A program made the position numbers and the translations under genes. Of a stretch of 64,000 nt of DNA, positions 49,783-59,899 are shown in pieces. The notes beneath the pieces were generated by a model. That model did not search any database, had not been told where the DNA came from, and saw only the letters and a list, made by a program, of their open reading frames with translations. This DNA comes from Haliclona indistincta (lineage: Eukaryota; Porifera; Demospongiae; Haplosclerida; Chalinidae). Each line of letters starts with the position of its first letter. Position 1 is the first letter of the stretch. The stretch spans positions 7,432,875-7,496,874 of the forward strand of contig OZ024788.1 in the NCBI GenBank assembly GCA_964017065.1. The letters run 5' to 3'.

Positions 49783-50684
49783 CCCATTGTTTATAGGCGT
49801 CATCTGAACAATGTTTTTTATTTAATTTTTTTACCACTGTTTTATTATTATTATGTTTTTTTTCAACAATACTCAAGGAACCACATGCATAAAAAATATA
49901 TAATAGTAAAATAATGGTAAAAAAAATTAAATAAAAACATTGTTCCCATGACGCCTATAAACAATGGGAACAATGTTTTTTATTTAATTTTTTTTACCAT
50001 TTTTTATTATCATTATATATTTTTTCAATAATACACAAGGAACCACATGCATAAAAAATATACAATACTAAAATAATGGTTAAAAAAATTAAATAAAATA
50101 CATTGTTCCCATGACGCCTATAAACAATGGGAACAATGTTTTTATTTAATTTTTTTTAACCATTATTTTACTATTATATATTTTTTATGCATGTGGTTCC
50201 TTGTGTATTATTATTGAAAAAATATATAATGATAATAAAAAATGGTAAAAAAAATTAAATAAAAAACATTGTTCCCATTGTTTATAGGTGTTATGAGAAC
50301 AATGGTTTTTATTTAATTTTTTTTCCCATTATTTTACTATTATATATTGTTTATGCATGTGGTTCCTTGAGTATTATTGAAAAAATATATAATAATAATA
50401 AAATAACGGTAAAAAATATATATATAAGAAAGATTGATCCCATTGTTTATAGGCGTCATCTGAACAATGTTTTTATTTAATTTTTATTAACCACTGTTTT
50501 ATTATTATTATGTTTTTATTCAACAATACTCAAGGAACCACATGCATAAAAAATATATAATAGTAAAATAATGGGAAAAAAATTAAATAAAAAACATTGT
50601 TCCCATGACACCTATAAACAATGGGAACAATCTTTATTTATTTTTTCTACCATTATTTTATCATTATTATATATTTTTTCAATA
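49783..50684. repeat. Diverged satellite monomers between copy 1 and the LINE
   Basis: Continuation of the satellite interrupted at 37,285. Monomers of both orientations are recognised by CCATTGTTTATAGGCGTCAT, GGAACCACATGCATAAAAAA and their reverse complements. No gene. Confidence 0.88.
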
Positions 50685-51708
50685 ATATACACGATATGAA
50701 GAACACGATATGTCGGATTGAAAATGATTAATGAAATGTTTCCAGAGAAACTCAAATAGAAAATGTTTAATGCTTTGGAATGGAAGAGACAGGTCAATTG
50801 TGGGAAGGGCGTTCCATAGCCTAATGATTCTGTTTAAGTAGAAATGGTGACCAGTTACAGTGCGACAAAGTTTGTGTTTAAATTTTCCAGACTGGGATGC
50901 TCTTGTATGGCGGTGAGAACTTGAGGGAGCTGGGATAAAGTCGTGGATGTTCAAATTGTCCGTGGTGCCTTGGAGGCACTTCACAAGAAATAACACATCT
51001 TGTAATTCCAGCCAATACATCAATGGAAGTAGCTTGGTATTGATCAGACGGGATTTGTAGGAAGTATGTCGTGAATAATCGTTGAGGATGTATCGTGTGG
51101 CTCGCCTATGGACACTTTCGAGGCACAGTATGTCTTTCACAAGATGAGGCCTCCACAGCTGAGAGCAGTACGAGAGTTTACTACGTACAAGGGAGTACTG
51201 AGCGACGAATTAGGTGGAGAGTTTTGTAAGCATTTGCACAAATGAAGTTTATATGCTTGGACCATGAAAGATCAGCTGTTACTAAAATGCCAAGGTCCTT
51301 GTGAGAGTCTGCAGTTGGAACTAGATTTTCCTCAATGTAGTAGCAGGCTTTGAATTTAGAGGAGAAGGTAAACCGAACAACAGCACATTTAGTAGTGTTT
51401 AGCGACAAACGCCATTTGTGGCACCATGAAACCAGATTATCAAGGTCTTGCTGGATGTGGAACATAAATGTGGAAGACCCAAGTAATTTTGAGTCATCAG
51501 CAAAGAGGTAGGTAGAGCAAGAAGTTATCACACTAGGAAGGTCGTTAATGTACACCAAGAAAAGTAGGGGACCTAGCACACTTCCCTGGGGGACACCCGA
51601 TCTTACAGGTAACATGTCAGACGAGGAGCCTTCAATGTGTACAAGATGAGAACGATCATTAAGGTAAGATCTAAACCAGAACCAGAGGGGTCCAGTTATA
51701 CCAAACAA
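50685..51708 (-). pseudogene. CR1-like LINE reverse transcriptase, 3' part
   Basis: Minus strand. One frame (51,181-51,708) encodes GITGPLWFWFRSYLNDRS, RSGVPQGSVLGPLLFLVYI and the catalytic block YLFADDSKLL, typical of CR1/jockey-group reverse transcriptases. A second frame (50,679-51,140) carries the C-terminal region with SYCSQLWRPHLVKDI, HRRATRYIL and LLPLMYWLELQDV. A short deletion with frameshift near 51,170 separates the two. The 3' end runs into satellite at about 50,685 with two TATCGTGT motifs. The upstream part lies at 58,372-58,598. Confidence 0.85.
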
Positions 51709-51854
51709 ATAATTTTACTAGGCTTCAGCCTTATAAAGAGTTAATAACAACGAAGGGCCACGCCTCCATGGTAGCCACGTGTTGCGCGTGCGAAGGGTTT
51801 TCACAGCTAGTGCTAGCGCGTGTTGAACAGCAACATGTCTGAGCAGCGCTTGAC
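51709..51854 (+). repeat. A1 left-end repeat of copy 2
   Basis: Begins ATAATTTTACTAGGC and ends GAGCAGCGCTTGAC, 146 bp. Repeated at 57,671-57,816. Confidence 0.9.
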
Positions 51855-51880
51855 TGTGTGATTCTTACTAGCTGTCTACG

Positions 51881-52237
51881 ATGACCGGCCACGGGACGAG
51901 AAGCAGCTCACGATCGTCTAGGGTTCCCCGTCGCCGTATCCAACAGCGCCACCACGCGGGCGCGAACGTGGCCGTGGTTGGGGCGGTCGAGGCCGAGCAG
52001 GTCGTGGACAGGTACCAGGAGCGCCGACAACACTGTTCTGGACGCTGGGAGCGCGAAACTACAACTACTCCTGAGGCATCGTCGTCTGGAGATGGGAAGA
52101 CGTGGTCGCCGGTTTCTCCATTGATCTGGACTACTCGCACTTACAAGAGCAGATGTAGCGAGCGCGAATCGCCAGCCATCACAAGATCAGACGCCAATAG
52201 AGGAAGGTTAGCGTCTTGCCCACATGCTTGCGCATAG
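51881..52237 (+). CDS. Possible first ORF (gag position) of copy 2
   Basis: A 118-codon ORF starting just inside A1 (ATGACCGGCCACGG). It is rich in Arg and Ser at the start (GTRSSSRSSRVPRRR) and resembles no family I know. The position is that of a gag-like ORF in Ngaro elements. In copy 1, Ginger1 inserted at the CCGG three bases after the A of this ATG codon. The frame is not preserved identically in copy 1 (an indel near 44,160), so coding is doubtful. Confidence 0.25.
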   Translation: MTGHGTRSSSRSSRVPRRRIQQRHHAGANVAVVGAVEAEQVVDRYQERRQHCSGRWERETTTTPEASSSGDGKTWSPVSPLIWTTRTYKSRCSERESPAITRSDANRGRLASCPHACA

Positions 52238-52300
52238 TGGCTTGCTCAACCGTTGTTGGTTAAAAGCTGTGTAGTTTTGGTTTGGTAGCGTGGTTGCCAA

Positions 52301-52354
52301 TGGCTCAGAGTGTTAGTCGTTGGGTTCTGGTTGTAAGGGGTCGCGTTCGAGTCC
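52301..52354 (+). promoter_or_regulatory. tRNA-like A and B boxes (copy 2)
   Basis: TGGCTCAGAGTG and GTTCGAGTCC are conserved at the same spacing as in copy 1 although bases between them differ. No cloverleaf was found. Confidence 0.4.
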
Positions 52355-52359
52355 TCAGC

Positions 52360-55300
52360 TCTTCCTCATTTTATTTTATATTTTTTCCCTGATTATTTTT
52401 TGCTTCTTAGTGGGCAATGTGTGTTGTTCTAGTACCGCTATCTAGTTGGACTCTTGGGTGGTAAGCTGGTCATAGAATGCACCACGGGTCCAAGCTTTGT
52501 AAGAGGGTTGAGTTTTTAGGTATAATGGATGTTAATAGTGCTATTGCATCTTTGATCATTATGTATATATATTTTGTGAATAAATACCTGTGATTTAGCA
52601 CATTAATGACTGCCAGGTGACACTTTGTACTTCCTTTTGGGAAGCGATAGAGCCGCTGTATCACTTTGTTTGTCGCGTGTGTATGGTAGATAGTGTGGTG
52701 GGTAGGCTACGTTGGAAAGTTGTTCTTGAGCGTTTGTGATGCAATTTTTCGGTTAAAAACAAGTGGCCACTCTTCATGCTGGTGGTATTTACAGGCTTGA
52801 CCAGTTCAGTCTGGCTCGTCCGCGTTACTGTCATCTTTGTCTACTATCTGTTGCTTCGTACGCGTCCTGGTCGTAGCTGTGTCTCTACTGGCAAGTTCAC
52901 CAGCGGTTTCCTTTGCTACTATTCTCTGCTGCTTGCTGCTCGTGCCTCCTGTGTCCTCTGTCTATACCGTGGGCATGTGACACGTGGCTTGTGACTCGTC
53001 AGAGTTCTTGTTGCTACTGCTGTTCAGCACGGTTTTGTTCCAAGTTCTTTGAACACCTCAGGTCTTTGTCGTCAATGCTGTGCTGCGTGGTTCATCCCGA
53101 TGCTGTGTGAGCAGGGAGACTTGCTGAGCTGTTCAGTGATGTCTGCTTCGCAGCTAGCCTGGAGTTTACAGTTTATGTATTATTGGTGCGTGTTGTGGCA
53201 TGTGGAGTGACAGTGTTCTGAGCATGGTTGTGTTCGAATCAGAAGTATGTAGTGATAATTATACTGATTTGTGTGTCGTGTTGCGTTGTGTGTTTTGTTG
53301 TGGACTGTTGCTTCTGTGTGCAATAGGCATGAGGGTGCTGCTTCTTGGTTGCTGTCCTGCGCATACTATCGTATTGTGGTACTGAATATGTTCTTTATCT
53401 TGATTGTCTTGGGTTGTAGAACTTGAACGTATTATGGGTTATTGCGGGTATGATCATACTGTAGTGTGGGTTGTCGTATTCCTTATGTGCATCATGCTGC
53501 TGTGTATTAGTACTGTGCTGTATGGTGAGGTCTCTGGGACAGACTGTTTTGGAGCTTTTAATATTTATCACACTGTGGGACAGACGGTCTAGGCTGTCTT
53601 TGGGTCCGTTTAACAGACTGTCTTTAGGTGCATTGTTGTAAGCTACACCTCAGCTGGCATTTCGTGTGGAGAGATGCTGGGCTCTAAGCACATTATTTGA
53701 TGGCTTGTACTTTATTCTTCGCTTGTGTGGCTTCATTCTAAATTTATGTCTGACTCATTGTTAGCACTAGGGACATGCTACATCACTGGCCCTATTGTTT
53801 ATGGTCTAGCGTAATATTTCTATGACTTTGAGTATGGTTGCTTGGGTAATGTTGCGTAATGTTGCCCATGTGAGTATGGGGTTCTGCCTAGGCTGTTTCC
53901 AACCTGCCTGTAGTGTGACAGGGCATCTTATGTCTTCATATTGTAGGATGTGAATTCATATGTATGGCTATTAGTTTCTATGGTTGGTTGTTGACGATGG
54001 GACTCACCCTTCGGCGTCCGGTGGCTGCGGTTGCTGTTCACTTGTTTTTATTTTGAGTGGTGCTCTAGTGGTTGTGAGTCACATTTCCACTCCGCATCCC
54101 ATTTTCATTCGGCGGTCCTAGGAATTATCTTTCCATTCATGGTTCCCTGATCGCTGGTGTTGTTCGCATAATAATAGGTATGCGTCAGTGGTTCGTGGTG
54201 GAATGAGTTATTATTTGCATGGTTGTATGACTGTGTGGACTTTAGTTATTCCGCCTTGTTTGCTTAATGCTTATGGCTGTGCAGTGGTTGGGTTGCCTGT
54301 ACAGGATGTGTTGTTTGCTGTTCTATTGTTAGTGGTAGGCAGTGTCGGCTAGCGGTGTTTGGCAGTACGCATTCCTTGCTGGTTGCTTGTAGGTGTAATT
54401 TCCAATGTCTTTGCAATGGAGTACATTGCATTTGCCTACTGTTCTTTGCGGCGTTGTATGCATACTTATTTTTTTTGGTGTCTACAGTTTGCTCATCTCC
54501 CGTATGCATGAGGTTGTTTCCTTCTCTATACAGGTCTGTATTGTACGCGTTGGCTTTGCAGTGCAGTATGTTTCTTCCTTACCTTTGTGTGTATGTGCTG
54601 GCTTTTGTCTGTATTATGTGCTTTTCTCGGCTGCTTCTTGTTTGCTTTGCTTAATAATTGTGTAGGGTGTCAGTGGTACCTGTTCCTGGCTTCCTTACCC
54701 CCTTACCCATGTGGGTTTTTTTTTGGTTGCTCTTACTATAGTTGTTGTTGCATCTTGCCAGTAGGCATTGTGTACTTCACCTTCGTGGTTTCTCGTGTCA
54801 CTGTTGGCATGTTGCATTATGTCGTGGGCCGGCTATTATTCTTTTTCGGGTCGCTATCTGTTTTATCTTGCTGTTTCGTGTTTGTACTGTAAGTATCGTT
54901 ACACTCATCAGTACGTATGCTTGGCCTGCTGAGCAATATATTGTTTCCTCCATTGTTAGCACAATGCTGTATGGGTTACCTGCTGGACTGTGTTTTTCCG
55001 GCTAGCTCAATGCTGTATGGGTTACCTGCCGGACTATGTTGTCCCCTCTCTGTACTGTTAACACTGTGTAGTATGTGTTGCTCTGTTCTATGTTTTGTGC
55101 TTTAGTTGTTGCTATTTATTGTCCATGCGTGTTCTGCTTACGCTGTGCAGTACTTAGGTTGTGCTCTATTTATTGTTTGTCTCCCAGTTGCATGTGCGTT
55201 GCTTGCACTGTGCGGTATGTGTTGGGCTGTATGTGTGGCACCATACTTGTTTCTTGTCTATGTAGTATGCACTCACTGATTGCGCTCGCTGTCTTGTGTA

Positions 55301-56120
55301 TTGCACTATCCTATTTGTCTGATGTTATGTGCTGTGCAGTATAGTGTTTTGCGCTACATGTTGATTGTTACTTGCGCTGGCTGTATTGTATGTTGCACTT
55401 ATTGTTTGTCTGTTTTACTTGTGCTGAGTTGTGCTACACACACGCGTGTGTTGTTTCTTGTTGATATAGTATGCATTGCCTGCATTAGCTGTGCTGTGTG
55501 TTATATCATTCCGATTGTGCGATATTCATTGCCTGTGTTGTGGATTTGCGGTATGCCTATAGTTGAATTAGCGTCTACCATACTTGCGCTGTGCAGTAGG
55601 TGATGGTTACAATATGCATTGTTACCCGTGCGCAGTATGCGCCAGGGTTATGCGTTTGTGTCCGTCTGTATATGTGTGTGTGTGTTGTCAAAAAACATGC
55701 CTGTTTGCATCTTGCAGCTCGAAAATCTCCACGAAAACACTCTCTGCAGCTTCTTAACTGAATTTATAGCCCTATGAAGACGTTTTCTGTGCTGGCAAGC
55801 CTTGTTCGAGCAGCTAATCCATGGCTATCTAAAGCTACGTGTCCTTGTAAGAGCACTTTACGGTATTGTGGGTGTGTCCCCCCACCTCCTATCAATGTCG
55901 ATGTCCTCACTCAGCCTCACATGTACCGTACGTCAGAGCCATTAATTAACGTGCGTGTTGCAGCAATGCATGAGTAGTCGGGTTTAGCTCCTAGTTCAGC
56001 GCACGGGTATGTGTTCATTAGAACTCTAGTTTCTTCATTGTCAGGAATGTCTACGCATAATTTACTGCTTGCTACAGCCTGTTTGAGGCGCACACATGTG
56101 GCTGGTTGTGTAGCCTCAGT
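52360..56120 (+). other. T/G-skewed non-coding interior of copy 2
   Basis: The counterpart of 44.46-48.25 kb in copy 1, with small indels (for instance about 27 bases of copy 1 near 45,626 are absent at 53,530). Open frames are short, Cys-rich and not shared codon by codon with copy 1. No domain recognised. Confidence 0.65.
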
Positions 56121-56124
56121 GTTC

Positions 56125-57142
56125 GTTGTTACCTTGCGACTCGAGTTTTCATCCATTGCTTTATGTTTCCCACGAGGCGTCTTGTACTTATGGTTATGGT
56201 GGTTACTTTGCTCTGGTTGGTTTAGCTTTCAGTGGCCTTCATCATGGGTTGATTCTATTATATTTCTGTTTCTTGGGATGTGCTGGCTGGGTTGGCATGT
56301 TCATGCTGATAACTCAGCTGTGATGGCCATGATTCTAGGTGGTCTGTGAGACCTGTTTGTGTATTGCGCTGTCATTCTTTTATTTGTCCCTTTATCGGTG
56401 TACTTTTTCAGCTAGGCATATTTTCTGGTATATCCAATGTAGCGGCCGATGCCTTGCCTCACAATAGGTTTCACTTGTTTACCATCTCTTTGCATATTCC
56501 TTGGCCCCTATTGCAATTGGCAGCCTCGTTGGGATTGACCAATTGGATCGGGGTGTTCATGGCTAGCGTGAGTGCGGTCTCGTTCACAGTCTATGCTTCC
56601 GCGGCAAGACGCTAGGTGGATTCTGGTGTTGATGATAGTTCTATTCATGTTGATTTGAATGGTGGTCGCTTTTATCATTACGTCTTACGGGGTGTCTGTT
56701 GCTCCTCTCCTACAGCGAATGTTCGCCCTCTGCATTTGCCTGTTACACTTGACAGTCGGCGGTCTGTATGGTCTGTGGTTCTGTCGGATGTTGGTTTGAT
56801 GCTGCTAGGCTATGTCTATGTGGGACGAACCTATGACAGCATATGTCCAGCGTCCCCAGTGCTGGCTTACCTTGCAAGGCGTCCAGGCACTCCGGGGTCG
56901 TTGTTAATGGTGGTGTTCCATTGTCTCGCTCTCTTGTGTTGAATTCCCTTCGCACTGCACTGACTGATGCAGAGATCAATATAGTGCGAATAGCTTCCGG
57001 ATCGGAACAGCTTCAGCGGCAGCGAGGGCGAATTCAATGATTCAGTCGTTGGGTCGCTGGAAGTCAGCTGCATTCTTGTCGTACATCATGATACCAGTTG
57101 ACCGCCTAGTTTCCGCCTCTCGTATGATCAATCACGCATAGG
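56125..57142 (+). pseudogene. RNase H and tyrosine recombinase remnants (copy 2)
   Basis: The order is as in copy 1: VHADNSAVMAMI, then SGISNVAADAL, then a stretch with SPVLAYLARRPG and LGRWKS-like sequence. Copy 2 keeps more sequence between the RNase H and recombinase parts (ANVRPLHLPVTLDSRRSVW; a CPASPVLAYLARRP block), which copy 1 lacks in part. It has lost the catalytic HSFRIG block through a deletion near 56,985. Several frameshifts are present. Confidence 0.6.
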
Positions 57143-57273
57143 TGATGTGGATCTGAACTAACTGGGTTGTAGATATTGGACTGTAGCGGTGTTCGGATTG
57201 ATATTGTTCTTATTATTTGATGTGTTTGTATGTAAAGGGAATTTGTCGATCTAGATAATATGGTATTGGTGGT

Positions 57274-57332
57274 TGGGAGTGTATAGCGCGATGCGCTATT
57301 GGAGGATGTCATTCTGTCATAATACACTCCCA
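57274..57332. repeat. Stem-loop at the start of B1 (copy 2)
   Basis: TGGGAGTGTAT (57,274-57,284) pairs with ATACACTCCCA (57,322-57,332). A second small stem TAGCGC/GCGCTA lies at 57,284-57,298. B1 begins in the loop at 57,304. The structure is conserved in copy 1 but B2 contains only its right half. Confidence 0.75.
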
Positions 57333-57670
57333 GTAGGAAGCACCTACGGGACCATCGTATTTGTGGGCTGTGTGCGGGCTGGGATCGTGTAAAGTGCTAA
57401 TGGCTGATGTGTTGTATGTGCTGTTTAGTGCTAATGGCTGCTAATTGCTAATAATATATTACTGCTAACTGCTGCTAATTGCTATTAATTGTATTGCTGC
57501 TATCTGCCTGGCTGTTTGGCTCATGCTGCTGCTGCTCACACCTGCCGATCCCAGCCCTAGGCTAACCTGTGCTTTAGAAGTACAGTGCGCTCTGGGGGAG
57601 TGGCCCATGCGATACTCCCAAACCCCTCTCTCCGCTAAAGCGGTTACGGAGGCCCTGAGATTGGAATTAA
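57304..57670 (+). repeat. B1 repeat of copy 2
   Basis: 367 bp from GGATGTCATTCTGTC to GATTGGAATTAA. It matches B2 except for 9 bases (AGCAGGTCA) missing after GGGATCG. Confidence 0.92.
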
Positions 57671-57816
57671 ATAATTTTACTAGGCTTCAGCCTTATAAAG
57701 AGTTAATAACAACGAAGGGCCACGCCTCCATGGTAGCCACGTGTTGCGCGTGCGAAGAGTTTTCACAGCTAGTGCTAGCGCGTGTTGAACAGCAACATGT
57801 CTGAGCAGCGCTTGAC
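57671..57816 (+). repeat. A2 repeat of copy 2
   Basis: 146 bp abutting B1 directly. It differs from A1 at one position seen (GAGTTTTCAC instead of GGGTTTTCAC). Confidence 0.92.
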
Positions 57817-57995
57817 CCCATCCCAACCCTCCCTCGGTAAGTTAAGTAAGTTCAACGTGGTGAGTTATTAGTGTTAGGATTTGTGTGTTCATTCTTAGCA
57901 TTATTAATTTCATATTGTTCTCCACTCTTCGGAGTGTGACAGTCACATGGGTCTGCCTTAAATGGTGAACTTCCCCAGATGTAGTGTGTGTGTGT
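57817..57995. other. Unique spacer between A2 and B2
   Basis: About 179 bp (starting CCCATCCCAACCC and ending in a short TG run) found nowhere else in the window. It has no ORF or recognised motif. Confidence 0.6.
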
Positions 57996-58371
57996 GGATG
58001 TCATTCTGTCATAATACACTCCCAGTAGGAAGCACCTACGGGACCATCGTATTTGTGGGCTGTGTGCGGGCTGGGATCGAGCAGGTCATGTAAAGTGCTA
58101 ATGGCTGATGTGTTGTATGTGCTGTTTAGTGCTAATGGCTGCTAATTGCTAATAATATATTACTGCTAACTGCTGCTAATTGCTATTAATTGTATTGCTG
58201 CTATCTGCCTGGCTGTTTGGCTCATGCTGCTGCTGCTCACACCTGCCGATCCCAGCCCTAGGCTAACCTGTGCTTTAGAAGTACAGTGCGCTCTGGGGGA
58301 GTGGCCCATGCGATACTCCCAAACCCCTCTCTCCGCTAAAGCGGTTACGGAGGCCCTGAGATTGGAATTAA
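57996..58371 (+). repeat. B2 right-end repeat of copy 2
   Basis: 376 bp, ending GATTGGAATTAA at the LINE junction. Confidence 0.92.
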
Positions 58372-58598
58372 CCACAGTTTATACAGAAGCTCAGGATGAG
58401 GGATGGAGTCAAACGCCTTCCTGAAATCTAGGTAGATCACATCACAAGGTGTATTACCATAAAAACTTTGGAGAAGCAGGTTAGCAGCTGGGTTAGACAA
58501 GATCGACCTTTTAGAAACCCAAATTGAAGTTTTGAGAGGCGAGGGTATATGAAATCAATAATCTTGCTAAATACGATTGATTCTAGCACCTTGAACCT
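58372..58598 (-). pseudogene. CR1-like LINE reverse transcriptase, N-terminal part
   Basis: Minus strand. FKVLESIVFSKIIDFIYP and LQFGFLKGRSCLTQLL, then after a frameshift DVIYLDFRKAFDS with the first catalytic Asp and PHPELLYKLW. This is the region directly upstream of the fragment ending at 51,708. The LINE is truncated at about 58,598, where satellite begins, so its endonuclease region is missing. Confidence 0.85.
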
Positions 58599-59083
58599 TT
58601 TACCATTATTTTAGTATTATATATTTTTTATGCATGTGGTTCCTTGTGTATTATTGAAAAAATATATAATAATACTAAAATAATGGTAAAATAAATTAAA
58701 TAAAAAACATTGTTCCCATGACGCCTATAAACAATGGGAACAATGTTTTTTATTTAATTTTGTTTACCATAATTTTAGTATTATATATTTTTTATGCATG
58801 TGGTTCCTTGTGTATTATTGAAAAAAAATATTATAACACTAAAATAATGGTTTAAAAATTAAATAAAAAACATTGTTCCCATTGTTTATAGGCGTCATGG
58901 GAACAATGTTTTTTATTTAATTTTTTTACCATTATTTTAGTATTATTATATATTTTTTCAATAATACGCAAGGAACCACATGCATAAAAAATATATAATA
59001 CTAAAATAATGGTAAAAAAAATTAAATAAAAAGATTGTTCCCATTGTTTGTAGGCGTCATGGGAACAATGTTTTTTATTTAAC
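58599..59083. repeat. Diverged satellite monomers right of the LINE
   Basis: Three monomers in mixed orientation, recognised by ATGCATGTGGTTCCTTGTG and CCCATTGTTTATAGGCGTC. The array ends abruptly in TTTTTATTTAAC, joined to the coding-like TTTTTCTGCTTCTTC. Confidence 0.88.
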
Positions 59084-59384
59084 TTTTTCTGCTTCTTCAA
59101 TAAGTGATTCGTAATCTGTAAGTTGAACATAGCTTATGTTATCTGTTATCCTTTATCTCACCTTCTAGAACTTGTCTGTGACTATGCTCAGAAACCTGAT
59201 TATCTTCTGTTCAATTAGAATCATTATTCACTGTTTTTTTATTGAATTCATAATGCATACCATCATCACTGTCTGTAGCTTGGTGTCCAAAATACTCGGC
59301 AATAAAATCCTCGAGCTGACTGGCTTGGTTAGGAAACGTAGATCGTGCCAGAACGTTTGGTGCTGCTGCAACTGCATCCGCCAT
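59083..59384 (-). CDS. 5' end of an unrecognised gene, truncated by satellite
   Basis: Minus strand. Exon 1 is 59,261-59,384, starting ATGGCGGATGCA. Its product begins MADAVAAAPNVLARSTF and continues SQLEDFIAEYFGHQ. Exon 2, about 59,083-59,115 (acceptor CTTACAG), adds DDDYESLIEEAEK in frame, then the sequence becomes satellite and soon meets a stop. The intron is 145 bp. The acidic sequence resembles no family I can name. It starts 38 bp from a perfect RFX-type X-box, so this looks like the first part of a host gene cut off by monomer insertion. Without splicing the ORF would stop after about 59 codons. Confidence 0.4.
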
Positions 59385-59421
59385 TGTACTGTAAAATACC
59401 GCTCTTTTTTACCGCGTCTAC

Positions 59422-59450
59422 GTTGCCGTGGCAACTTACTTACGCACGTG
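59422..59450. promoter_or_regulatory. RFX X-box and E-box in a possible bidirectional promoter
   Basis: GTTGCCGTGGCAAC (59,422-59,435) is a perfect palindromic X-box as bound by RFX factors. CACGTG (59,445-59,450) is an E-box. They lie between the minus-strand ATG at 59,384 and a plus-strand ATG at 59,478 (MNGASSVAGMKRIVYSNG). Confidence 0.45.
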
Positions 59451-59694
59451 ACGCTGAATAATTTATTGCTCCGTGTTATGAATGGCGCTAGCTCAGTGGC
59501 TGGAATGAAACGCATCGTGTACAGCAACGGGAACGAGTATGAACCTCAGAGTATCACCAACACGCGCGAAAGTTTAGAATGTCTTCCTGTGCACAAAACC
59601 AATTTTCACACCAATACTAGTGTTACTCGGATTTCGTGCTATAACTGCATTTTTTGATTTGCGCGACATGGCCGATTTTCCTAAATCCGGTCAC

Positions 59695-59880
59695 ATACAT
59701 GATACTAAAATAATGGTAAAAAAATTAAATAAAAAACATTGTTCCCATGACGCCTATAAACAATGGGAACATTGTTTTTTATTTAATTTTTTTTTACCAT
59801 TATTTTAGTATTATTATATATTTTTTCTATAATACACAAGGAACCACATGCATAAAAAATATATAATACTAAAATAATGT
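59695..59880. repeat. Isolated palindromic satellite-family unit
   Basis: A single copy away from the array. Its first ~110 bp form an almost perfect palindrome, ATACTAAAATAATGG at one end and CCATTATTTTAGTAT at the other, centred on CATTGTTCCCATGACGCC. About 65 bp of the linker follow, to ATACTAAAATAATG. It lies just upstream of the first recognised exon of the CXXC-OTU gene and may sit in an intron or promoter. Confidence 0.85.
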
Positions 59881-59899
59881 GTACCATTTTGTTTAGGGA

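Larger units (their letters stand above)
51709..58371 (+). mobile_element. DIRS-order (Ngaro/PAT-like) retroelement, copy 2, with A1-B1-A2-B2 ends
   Basis: A 6,663-bp insertion in the CR1-like LINE without target duplication. Joining 51,708 to 58,372 restores the reading frame: PELLYKLW on one side continues as LFGITG on the other. The end repeats are A1 (51,709-51,854), B1 (57,304-57,670), A2 (57,671-57,816) and B2 (57,996-58,371), the split direct repeat order of Ngaro and PAT elements. A1 and A2 differ at one base seen; B1 lacks 9 bases of B2. The interior matches copy 1 and has only RNase H and recombinase remnants. An alternative reading is a head-to-tail tandem with a second, internally deleted copy. 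Confidence 0.8.

Noticed and set aside
59172..59657. 161-codon plus-strand ORF with hydrophobic start
   Set aside because: It runs antisense through the better-supported minus-strand exon; only its last part (from ATG 59,478) could be a real exon and no in-phase splice to the CXXC-OTU gene could be proven.
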